NCBI GenBank assembly: GCA_948567375.1
Contig: OX419759.1
Span: 46,167,493-46,231,492 of the forward strand
Length of the DNA: 64,000 nt
Direction of reading: 5' to 3'
Source: Lunularia cruciata
Lineage: Eukaryota; Streptophyta; Marchantiopsida; Lunulariales; Lunulariaceae
The notes beneath the pieces were generated by a model. The model was given only the letters and a program-made list of their open reading frames with translations. It did not search any database and was not told the DNA's origin. This document shows, in pieces, positions 34,598 to 44,149 of this stretch. Numbering within the stretch: position 1 is the stretch's first letter; each line of letters begins with the position of its first letter. A program made the translations under genes and the position numbers.

Positions 34598-35900
34598 ATA
34601 CAATCAACTTCATAGTCCTCATGATCATAAATAGGGATGGGAGGGAGAGGAGGTTGGACACAAGAGGAAAAGGAAGATGGATTAGAAACAAAGGGTTTCA
34701 ACTTGGAACATAAAAGACATTGTAGATGTTCATATAAGAAGGCAAGGCAAGTCGATAAGCAATAGGAGAAATGATTTAGGTGATATCAAATGGACCTATC
34801 CAATTAGGAGCACGCTCATGGACTTGGGTATCAAGTGGGAGGAGTAGGTTACTAGAAGAAAGCATGACCTTATCAGCAATTTAAAAAGGGAGATCACAAT
34901 GGTGTTGGTACAAATATTGTTTTTGATGATTTTGAGCAATAATAAGATGGCTTGTTGAGATTGAGATAGGGTGGTCAAGAAGGTGGAAGTATGAAGGACA
35001 TGAGATGGAGGTGGAGCAAGAAGGGAATCTAGAACAAGTGGATATTGGCCAAAATTAAGGAAGAAAGGTGAGAATCCAATGCTTGCCTATTTGGAATTGG
35101 TGTAGGTGAACTCAGAAACTACAAGACAGTCATCCCAATTGGTATGGTGAACATTGATGAAGACAAAAATCATACCTTGAAGGTGCAATTTTCATGTTTG
35201 GTTTGCCCATCAGTTTGAGGATGCTAGGTTATGGATAAAGCAAGCTTGGTGCCAAGTATCTAGAAGAATGCCTTCCAAAATTTTCCAATGAAACAAGGGT
35301 CATGGTCAGAGATGAGTACACAAAGCATCCCATGATGCTTAAAGACATTGTCAAAGTAGATTTTTGCCACTACTGGAGCATCCATTGTATCAAAGGTTGG
35401 TGCCAAATGGATTTGCTTACTAAGGTTATCCACAAACACCACAATTTTTGTATGACCTTGCTTTGTTTTGGGCAAGGATGTGATGAGATCTAATCTCACA
35501 TGTTCCCATTGAGTAGATGGAATGGGGAGTGGTTGACGGAGTCCATTTAGTTTTTGGTTGTTGGTCTTATTGCATTTGCAGGTACAAAATCTTGAATATA
35601 TCATGCCATTTTGGGCCACCACCATTGGCATTGGAGGTTACTCAAGGTCTTGTCCATGCCCATGTGACCAGTGATTGGTAAATTGTGAGCTTCTTGAAGG
35701 TGCACAAGTCAAAGATCACCCTTGGCTAGAACATAAATCCAATCCTCATGGAATAGAAGGCCTTCTTTGAAGGAGAAGATGTTATACTCCTTATTGCATG
35801 TTGCAAGATGATCTTGTACCATATGAAAGAAGAGATCTTATTGTAGATTTGCCCTAGACTTGATTTGGACTTTGGAATCTACTGACATTATCATAATTGC
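34598..35900 (-). pseudogene. Integrase and C-terminal module, chromovirus element 2
   Basis: The frame 35,260-35,631 reads CKCNKTNNQKLNGLRQPLPI (zinc-finger end and linker), then WEHVRLDLITSLPKTKQGHT (family: W-xIxMDFI-LP-T--G; the first catalytic D is retained as LDLI), VVFVDNLSKQIHLAP, and LISDHDPCFIGKFWKAFF, with the second catalytic aspartate in SDHD. Further left the C-terminal part reads LSSSNLLLPLDTQV, then WIGPFDIT, then YRLALPSYM and VFYVP, the usual GPF-xxxxIG-xAYxLxLP-xxxxxHpVFHVS module. Confidence 0.85.
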
Positions 35901-37260
35901 CATCGTGATGAGAGGAAGAGACTTCAAATCAGGTCGTGTGATAGAGCATCAAAGATGACATAGAATTAACCAAGTTTTTACTCAAGTTTGATGTCAAACA
36001 ATTGGAGTTGTTCTTCCTATCAATGATGTTTACTTTTTATGTGTTCCAAATGTAATGTCAACAACAAGGATTTGTGATCAATTTGCATGATCATCTATTT
36101 TTCCAAGAGATAATGCCTCTATACTTTGGTAGCATATACCATTGCTAGTTATTCTCAAGCTTGTGCAGAGTAATTTCTTTCTATGATGTTTGATCAATGT
36201 GAGACACAAAGCTAATGGGATGTAACCCATCTAAGGATTCTTGCTGCAACACAACTCCAATGGTAAAGTTAAAAGTATTGAAATCAACCACACAAGGTAG
36301 TGAGGGTCATATGGTTGAAGAATGGGTCTTGATGACACCATATGTTTCAGCTTTTGGAATGTTTCTTCATGCTTGGTGGTCCACTAAAAGCTTGAGTGCT
36401 TCCCTAAGAGGTTGGTCAATGGTGCTACTATATGTACTTATAGTAGATGAATCGTTGATGAAAACCAATCCATTAAATGCTTGCACTTCCATGGCAACCT
36501 TTGGAGTAGGCTAATTAATAATAGATTTGATTTTCTCCTCTTCCATCTTGATCCCTTTTGATGAGATCTTGTGACCCAAGAAGGTAACTTCCTTTTGCCA
36601 AAAGGTACACTTTGACTTCTTGCAATATAACTTCCATTGACATAGTTGTCTTAGGAATTCTCACACATGAATTGCATGTTTTGCCTTTGTCTTGTTATAG
36701 GTTAAAATGTCATCCAAGAACACCACCATGTACTGATCTAGTAGTCCATCCAACACCCAATGCATCTTATCCATGAAGATTGGTAGAGCATTAGCAAGCC
36801 TAAAAGGTAGAACCCTCCATTCAAAATGCCCATACCTTGTGCAAAAGGGAATCTTTTGCACATCCTCCTTATCAATAGGGATTAGCCAATAGCCGCTTCA
36901 AAGATCTAACTTGGAAAATTATTGTGCTCCACTAAATTGATCAAGAAAGTCATCAATTAGAGGCAAGGGATATGCATTCTTCACTATTTTTTTATTGAGC
37001 TCACAATAGTCAATACAAAAACAAAGTCCTCCATCTTTCTTTGGAATAAATAGTATTAGTTCTCCCCAAGGAGATGTACTATGTTATATGAAATCCTTCT
37101 CCAAAAAAGCTCCACAAGAGTTGTTTACAACTCCTCTAACTCCTTTCATGAGAGTCAATAGATTGGTCTACTAATTGGAGTACTCCTTGGCAATAACTCA
37201 ATCTTGAATGGCATACCACAATCAAAAGATAATCCCTTTGGTAGATCATTTAGAAACACA
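35901..37260 (-). pseudogene. Reverse transcriptase and RNase H, chromovirus element 2
   Basis: The frame 36,661-36,861 reads KIPFCTRYGHFEWRVLPFRL, then ANALPIFMDKMHWVL, then MVVFLDDILTYNKT. The catalytic FLDD box is intact. To its left a decayed RNase H follows, with HHDPFFNHMT-like wording that aligns to 21,130-21,330 of element 1. To its right, 36,880-37,260 contains the fingers region across stops. Confidence 0.8.
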
Positions 37261-37364
37261 TATGTAAACTCCTGAACTATTTGATCAACCATTGCTTGAT
37301 GAGGCTTCTAAACCTCTTCAGATTCACCTTGTGCATTTGGCTTGATCCACATTGTGAAAATATA

Positions 37365-37484
37365 TTTATCTTCCTCCAAAGCTTACTCTATGGCTACATC
37401 ATTGACAAACTTCCCATCTTGAGATTTATCTTTCTTCAAAACTTACTCTATGGCTACTTTCTTGACAAACTTCCCATCTTGAGA
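37365..37484. repeat. Two 60-bp tandem copies
   Basis: The unit TTTATCTT(C/T)CT(C/T)CAAA... with CTTACTCTATGGCTAC occurs at 37,365-37,424 and 37,425-37,484 with about six differences. It probably lies in the decayed protease/RT linker of element 2. Confidence 0.85.
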
Positions 37485-37630
37485 CTGACTATTCTTAGGT
37501 GTCTCACTTAAAGATGCTAGACAACCTTATCCAAAATTCTTACCTTGGCTATAACAATTTGGAGTTTAGCGATATAGTTAGTAAGGCTAATGACATAGAG
37601 AATAAGTCAAATTAGCCTAGAAATATCAAA

Positions 37631-37832
37631 GAAGAAGCTTCTTGGGAAGCTTCCCGACTAGCTTAACTTGCACCCAAGTAGGTAACTTCTTGAAAGAAGC
37701 TTCTAGAAGCTTCCAACTAGTTTAGCTTGCACGCCAAGTAGGCGGCTATAGAAGGAAGCTTCTTGTGAAGCTTATTGGTTAACTTGGCTTGCACTCTAAG
37801 AAAGTGGCTCAAGGAAGCTTCTTGAGAAGCTT
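37631..37832 (+). promoter_or_regulatory. Cluster of four heat-shock-element-like sites
   Basis: The heat-shock factor site consists of alternating nGAAn and nTTCn units. The second cluster, GAAGCTTCTAGAAGCTTC at 37,696-37,713, is a perfect run of four units with exact 2-base spacing, and it is preceded by TTCTTGAAA. The first (37,634-37,653), third (37,754-37,773) and fourth (37,814-37,832) each have two GAAGCTTC halves separated by four bases. The last ends about 20 bases before the TATA box. Similar clusters occur in the LTR at 30,935. Confidence 0.65.
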
Positions 37833-37850
37833 ATCAAGAGCCTTGTGTGC

Positions 37851-37862
37851 TATTTATAAATA
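37851..37862 (+). promoter_or_regulatory. TATA box of the HSE-type LTR
   Basis: TATTTATAAATA, in the right place between the HSE clusters and the LTR end. The same box is present in minus orientation at 31,050-31,058. Confidence 0.75.
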
Positions 37863-37967
37863 CCAAAGCCAAAGGTCATGCAAGGCATTCGGAGTTTTTC
37901 CTCATTCAAGTATCCCAATATGAGCTTCCATTCTCCTATTTTTCTCCTTGGTCTTGGACTTTTACAT

Positions 37968-37979
37968 TGGTATCAGAGC
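37968..37979 (+). other. Primer-binding site for initiator tRNA-Met
   Basis: TGGTATCAGAGC, an exact match to the complement of the 3' end of plant tRNA-iMet, one base after the LTR end. Confidence 0.92.
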
Positions 37980-38940
37980 AAGAGTGGGATGGATGGACTT
38001 TATGGACCACCAAATCCACTTTCACCAATCCATTGGTATTTTTGTGTCTAGGTATTACCCAAGCATCATTTCATACAATTCATCATCTCGCGCTTTGGGC
38101 AGGAATTTTTTTGCATATGATCACCTTGTCTGAGGAACCCTTGATATTTCTAGTTGTAACTTATGGAGAATGGTGGACATGCTACATCTATGTGTTAATA
38201 AATTAGATAAATTGGGAGTAGTGGGATAGAGTAGAAACCATGGTAGCAATACCATATGTAATCATTGCTATGCAGCAACAATTGAGCACCTTACTTGATT
38301 GTTGGATGAACGCGACCATCAATGACAAGAACACATAGAGAGAACACCAGTTCAAGATGGAAAAGATCAAATCCAATTTCCAAAACCCAAGGTGTTTGAA
38401 GGCAATAATCTCTTGGGCATAGTAGAGAATTTTGTTTTTGATTGCAAATGTTACTTTAAAGCTACCAATCTTCAAGATGAACAAAAATAGACTCTCTTAG
38501 CTTCTAGCCAATTGGATGGTGTGGTAAAACTTTGGTAGTGATTTCAAGTGGAGCAAGCTGAAAGATAGATTGTTGCACCAATCTTGATATGAACAGAATT
38601 CAAGGAGGCAATACTTGGTTGATTTCAAACTATAAATGAAACCCAAGCCGCACAAGATAAATTGGTAGAATTGAAGCAGAGTGGCTCTATCAAGAGCTAA
38701 ATGATACAATTTCAAAACATCATCATGCAAATTCTAGATATACAAAAAGATGAAGTTCAAGATTGATTTGAGAGGAGATTGAAGTCATGAACCATATTGG
38801 AGGTGACCATACGGGAACCACAAAACATGGAAGAAGCCTTGCAATTGGCTGAGCACTTTGATTCTTTGGTTGCTACAACTTGGTCTTGACCTTGACCTAC
38901 ACAAAGCCTACCAATACACTACGCACGGGTGGAGGAATTG
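37980..38940 (+). pseudogene. gag remnant of the plus-strand HSE-LTR element
   Basis: Follows the primer site directly. Near 38,270 it reads MQQQLSTLLDCWMN, then KSNFQNPRCLK and further pieces of a retrotransposon gag, ending near 38,860 with EPQNMEEALQLAEHFDSLV, a typical end of the capsid domain. Stops occur throughout. At 38,975 the LTR of the next element begins, so pol and the 3' LTR are not here. Confidence 0.65.
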
Positions 38941-38974
38941 ACCGGCACCAATAGAGATTGATGCTATCCAACGG

Positions 38975-39830
38975 TGTCATGGGGATTTTTTGGTCTTGGG
39001 AGTGCATCACGCACCTGGCTGCTCGTGCTTAGATTGCTCTTGTTGTCAATGACTTGAGACTTCTCATAGTCCAATACTCTCTCTCTTACTTTGGTATGGT
39101 TTGCAATCTTGTCCTTAAGAGGGCAAATTGTTTCCAATTGCTCCCAAGGGTAGGCTTCTCCTGGGGTTTGTATGTTGGATCTTGCACATTAATGTTGATC
39201 TTCATAGAACTGTTGTGTTCAGTTGAGGTTGGCCTCGTGGCTCTACTCTTGTATAATCTTGTTTCCAGTTCTCTTTTTAAGTTTGGGTTTGTGGTTTTAG
39301 ATCAGACGGATTCCTAGAACTGATTCAGGTGAGGCTTATAGAATAACCACAAGCAAATTAACTATGCTCAAACCTGAACGTCCAGATCACTAAACTATAT
39401 CAATCACATAGACTAGACCAATAGCTCCTAAAATGGGGTCCTTCCCTTGACAATATTCATAGTTTAGAGTGTGCACATTTGTTCACGGATCATCATCTTA
39501 ACCAGTCATACAGTTATAAGTTGGACAAAGCCAAACAACTCTTTTTTATGCAATAACCATGCCTAACTCATCAGCTGTCCAAGCAATTCATTCCAACAAA
39601 TCTTCTTGTCCTTGTCCAATCATAGAAAACCAATTTTCTCAACCTCTTCTCTTCTATGCCTTGTCATAGTCAAGACAAAATCACTAGAAAATCTGTTGGT
39701 CTTCTCTGCCCTAGCACAACCAAGCATTTCTCTCTTTGTTCTGCCCATACTTTCCCCTTGAGGGTTCCCCTGCCTAGATCTCACTTTCCCATTTGATGCA
39801 TGATCTCTTTTCCTTCTCTTTGCTCATACA
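38975..39830 (-). mobile_element. 3' LTR of the Tat-like element
   Basis: Plus-strand ends TGTCATGGGG and TGCTCATACA. It aligns over 856 bases with 49,660-50,507 at roughly 90 percent by eye, and small indels occur. The pair defines the element and could date it. Confidence 0.88.
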
Positions 39831-40379
39831 AGCAATATCTCACCTTTGAAGTTCTTTGCCATTACCCTTCAGCCTGTCTCAAAAGAACAAGAAATTCTTC
39901 TCTCCCTCTACTTTTGCACAACCAATTGCCTTCCTTCCAAGATTTCTCTCCTTTTTGTGTTTGTCAAAACCTTCACTTTCTTTCCTTAAATCCTCTCTGG
40001 CCTTATTACAACCAAGGACCTCCTTTGAGCATCCCTTAAGGCCTCTTGGTCACTCAAAATTATTCCCAAACCTTTACTTTTCTATCATCAGCTAGAGATC
40101 TTCTCTGTCCACTCAAAGTATCCTCACTCAACCCCTTCTCTTCAATAATCAGCCAAGGGTCTCCTTTGTAGCATTTTTTAACCCTTTCATTGGTCTCTCA
40201 TAACCAAAGTGCATCCTTTGAAGCATCCTCCCAAACCCTTACTCTTGGTCTTGCCACTGACAAACCCTCTTTGATGCATTCTTTCAACCACTACTTTTCA
40301 GTCCTCAACAAACAGCCTCTCAAGACATACCTTGAATCCTTTGTGGCCTTGTTATAGCCAAGGACCTCCTTCCTTACCA

Positions 40380-41090
40380 CTCAAAGCTTCTCCCTAAACC
40401 CTTAAATGTCCATTAACTGCCAAAGACTCCTCTCTGATCTCTCAAAGCATTCTTCAAAGCCCTTCTGCCCTATCAATTGGCAAAGAGTCCTTCCTGTTCA
40501 CTCAAAGCCTCTCCTTAAACCTTTAAGTGTCCATTCTCTGCCAAAGACTCCTCTCTGATCTCTCAAAGCATTCTTCAAAGCCCTTCTGCCCTATCAATTG
40601 GCAAAGAGTCCTTCTTGTTCACTCGAAGCCTCTCCCTAATCCATTAAGTGTCCATTCTCTGCCAAAGACTCCTCTCTGATCTCTCAAAGCATTCTTCAAA
40701 GCCCTTCTTCCCTATCAATTGGCAAAGAGTCCTTCTTGTTCACTCGAAGCCTCTCCCTAATCCCTTAAGTGTCCATTTGCTGCCAAAGACTCCTCTCTGA
40801 TCTCTCAAAGCATTCTTCAAAGCCCTTCTGCCCTATCAATTGGCAAAGAGTCCTTCTTGTTCACTCGAGGCCTCTCCCTAATCCCTTATGTATCCATTCT
40901 TTGCCAAAGACTCCTCTCTGATCTCTCAAAGCATTCTTCAAAGCCCTTCTGCCCTATCAATTTGCAAAGAGTCCTTCTTGTTCACTCGAGGCCTCTCCCT
41001 AAACCCGTAAGTGTCCATTCTCTGCCAAAGAATCCTCTCTGATCTCTTGAAGCATTCTTCAACACCCTTTGATGCTCCAACTTCCCTTTC
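40380..41090 (-). repeat. 121-bp tandem repeat array, about six copies
   Basis: The landmark CTCAAAGCATTCTTCAA recurs at 40,441, 40,562, 40,683, 40,804 and 40,925, and in degenerate form at 41,046, an exact 121-base period. The best copies differ at only a few positions. More diverged copies reach back to about 40,080. It lies between integrase and the 3' LTR of the Tat-like element, where such elements often carry tandem repeats. Confidence 0.95.
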
Positions 41091-41431
41091 CAGTTTGCCT
41101 TATGACACACATAAACTCCCACGTTTTTGAACATCAAAGAAACTCCCGTGCCAAGCAAAATTAAACAAACTCTTGAGTTTACAACAACACAAACTACTTT
41201 TGGCTTTGCAATAACATATAAAATATTTCCAAGACAAGGTAGCATAAAATGACTCTTGAGACACAATGACATTAAAAAAACCAAGTTCCGTGCAACAAGA
41301 AGAAGAGAGGAAAAAAAATCTCACACTAAATGGCATCAAGGGTATGCATGGGCTTTTTTCACAACAATATTCACCTCCAGCAATCCTATGCAGCCACCGG
41401 TTTGCACCAGCAAGGTTCCAAGTGATCAATT

Positions 41432-42640
41432 TCAACCTTCTTCAATAGCACTATCTGGTTCATCCTCCAAGTTGCTATCATGGTCGTCTCCTTTGCTTGT
41501 TCCTATTCTCCGTTTGAAAAGCTTAACTCTTTTTCCTACATATAGCAATTGATGCCTTGTACCATCTAGCTCCTGCATGCTATAGGTTGCATTCTCATGC
41601 ACCTTTGTGACTACAAATGGCCCATGCCAACGACAAGCAAACTTCTTGAGTGCCAAGTGCTGCATGTCCATGCTATTATCTAAAATCAGCACCCAGTCTC
41701 CTTCACGGATAGGCATTGGTCATAGCCAATGAGTCTTATCAAAATACACCTTGCTCTTTAACCGCACCTCCTTTACCTTATCTCTTGCCACTTGTATTTT
41801 TTGCAGCATAAGGTCAAAATGCTTGATCATGTGCAAGATCAAATCCTCTATAGACACGTTATCCTCCCACTAAACAGTCCTCCAGCTTGCAATGTCCTCT
41901 TCCACAAGCATGATAGGCAAATGTCCCGACACTAATTCAGTGGCCGGCATTTCAATCACTGAGCTGCAAGTCAACCTTTCTGCAATAAGTGCCAATGGCA
42001 ACAAATCAGGCCATTTGTGTGTCTCACCTTGGCAAGCCTTCACCAAAGCATTCACTATTGGTGGATGACCTTGCTTGCTCTTACCGTTGGCTTTTGGATT
42101 GTAAGCAGTTGTCAAGTTCAGCTTGATGTTGAACTTAGCAAAAAAATCAATGGCCTCTTTTGCATCCAACTTTCTTTGATCCGCCCTCATCAGGTAGAAA
42201 CATCCATGTCTGGCAATAATATCTTCTAAAAAAACTGACATACTTGTTGGGTATGTGTAGACGTCAACGCCCTCACTTCCACATAGTTAGACAAATCCTC
42301 CTGGCCAATACTAGATACTTTGCTCCTTGAACTCCTAAAGGCATATGAACTATGTCCAGAACCCACTGAAATTGAAGGTTTAGTGGGTAAGTAGGCTTCA
42401 AGTCATCTCTATGCCGTACATTGGAGTAGATCTGACAAGTTTTGTAAGTCTCCACTTAATGTCGTACATCCGTATAAATCCCAAGCCACCAATACAACCC
42501 TCAAATGCGCTCATACGTACCCTGAACTCCATGATGACCTGCAATCTTTGCATCATGCAATTCTCATAGTACTTTCTACTTTGTCTCTCCATCTCCCACC
42601 ACTATCAATGGAATTCCAACACGGTTCTTGGATCTTCACC
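41432..42640 (-). pseudogene. Integrase, Tat-like element
   Basis: The minus strand reads a zinc-binding part around 42,400-42,600 (HHGVQGTYERI, LYWWLGIYTDV and ETYKTCQIYS, with the first Cys of CxxC changed to Tyr), a core over 41,870-42,241 (KFNIKLNLTTAYNPKANGKS is the TPYHPQ-NG-xE-xxN region; the usual glutamate is Lys), and a C-terminal part over 41,432-41,716 (VLILDNSMDMQHLALKKF, then WHGPFVVTKVHENATYSMQE and DGTRHQLLY). Confidence 0.85.
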
Positions 42641-43230
42641 AAAGATACCCATCCTTTAATAGGAATCTGCCAGACTTTCTCCTAACCTTCTCAAACTCCT
42701 CTCTGGTCTACTCCAAATTTTTCTCTAAAGAACTGAGATACTTCTCAATGACAAGAAGATCATCGGTGTATAGTTCTTCTCTAAAGGGTAGATTCATATC
42801 TAGTTCATGTACATCTACCTTACAACCATTTTTGGTTCCATCATAGCACACTCTGGACAGCATATCAGCCACTGGATTGTCCTTCCCAGCTATTTATCTT
42901 AACTCTAGATTAAACATTTGAATGAAAGCAATCCAATGCAACATCGCAATATCCGGAGTATCATAGTTGGACAACCATCCCTAGCAGCAGCAATCAATAT
43001 GTTTCTAGGATGACATAGGCACAAATCAAGCAATTCCTATCTTGTCTTAACGCTATCTTGGCACCCCACAACTCCCACCTGATCTAAGGATATCTTTGTT
43101 GCCGTTCTATGAAGATTCTTGCTCCAAACCTTGCTTTATATTTGTTGTCATTCTCATCTTCTTGGCCCACAACCCACCTAGTAGCATAGGGACTCAAATC
43201 CACTGTAACTATGATCGGCCACCCACAGTT
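42640..43230 (-). pseudogene. RNase H, Tat-like element
   Basis: Near 43,150 it reads VDLSPYATRWVVGQEDEN, corresponding to the VDASxxGxGxVLxQxD motif, with the catalytic aspartate present. Downstream, ADMLSRVCYDG near 42,850 is the end of the domain (NxxADxLSR). Stops between. Confidence 0.75.
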
Positions 43231-43234
43231 GTAT

Positions 43235-44149
43235 TCAAGTGGATGAAGTACTAGCGGGTTCTATAACACTTACTTCAACTTCATCATAGCAATGGAATGC
43301 TCTAGTCTCTAGATAAACTTGATTCTCTTCCTCAAAAGTTGGTAAAGATGCACTACAACATGAGCAAAATGAGGTATCTAGATATGATAGAAAACACATG
43401 CTCCCAAGAACCGCCTTATCTCTTGAACTGAGGAACAATCTCTGATCTTCCCTATAATGTCCACTTTCTCCGGATTCGGTTTCCTCCCATATGATCCACA
43501 CATATGCCCTACCATGAGTATTTCCCCAAGCCCAAATGTTGACGTCTCTCCAGAAAGAGTCACCCCCGCCTCTATCAACCACTTCAGTATAGCTTCCACA
43601 TCTTGAATGTGATCCATGACAAACCTCCTTATACCGCTATCCACCAAGATTTCATCCTTCTCACAAGCCTTAATAGGTATATCATCCAAGAATGAACAAG
43701 TCTTTTTAGGAATGAAGGGCTGCAAAATACGATTCATAGTGCATTCTCATATGTGCCACCGAGTTAGTAATTCTCATTGGGAGAGTGCACATGCGCATCA
43801 AGCCTAGCGGTGTTCGTATGGTGGTTATGTCATGGCTCCCTTCAACGAGCTGAAACTGATCATACCTTGAGTATAGATCTCCAATAGAGTAAATTGCCCT
43901 TCCTGCAAACTCCTTAGCAAAATCATCCACATCCGGTCCTACACCAAAATTTTGAATTGTTACCTTGTTTGGCGGTTGCATATCTTGTATGAACCGCAGC
44001 TTGCTATTCTTCTTTTTAACTATGAACCAGCAATTTGAATACAATGCTTTTGATTGCTCCAGAATCTTGGCTCTGACCTTCTCCTCCAACAGCTCCGTTA
44101 GTTGAGGCAAAAGCGCCTTTGGCATTGGTATCGGTCTCAGATCCCACGG
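43235..44149 (-). pseudogene. Reverse transcriptase, Tat-like element
   Basis: The frame 43,706-44,155 covers fingers and palm: CWFIVKKKNSKLRFIQDMQP, then NKVTIQN, DLYSRYDQFQL and MRITNSVAHM. A frameshift leads to 43,378-43,737 with CSFLDDIPIKA, the catalytic FLDD box, and GYGRKPNPEKVD-like and CSSVQEIRRFLGACVFYH wording, the thumb and connection. At 44,150 an inserted family L repeat separates it from its N-terminal part. Confidence 0.85.

Larger units (their letters stand above)
34598..37500 (-). mobile_element. Decayed chromovirus-like gypsy element 2
   Basis: Minus-strand pol, from right to left RT, RNase H, integrase and integrase C-terminus. The last readable piece (about 34,600-34,640) is IYDHEDYEVDCIL, which looks like the spacer and first strand (E-x-E-x-IL) of a chromodomain, the C-terminal module that steers chromoviruses to heterochromatin. 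The solo LTR cuts it there. Gag and the 5' LTR are missing on the right, where a plus-strand LTR begins at 37,550. Confidence 0.8.
37550..37966 (+). mobile_element. HSE-type LTR (copy 3), 5' LTR of a plus-strand element
   Basis: Starts TATAACAATTTGGAG (from TGTAACA) and ends CTTTTACA, immediately followed by a perfect tRNA-iMet primer site. It contains four clusters of inverted GAA/TTC pentamers (about 37,631-37,832), then the TATA box TATTTATAAATA at 37,851-37,862, and about 100 bases of R/U5. This arrangement makes it the clearest example of the family. Confidence 0.88.

Noticed and set aside
37631-37832. AAGCTT clusters as cloning linkers or restriction-site artefacts
   Set aside because: Related clusters occur in three diverged LTR copies in both orientations and keep GAA/TTC spacing, so they are genomic.
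40380-41090. 121-bp repeats as a CRISPR array
   Set aside because: There are no unique spacers: the whole unit repeats head to tail, and the context is a plant retroelement.
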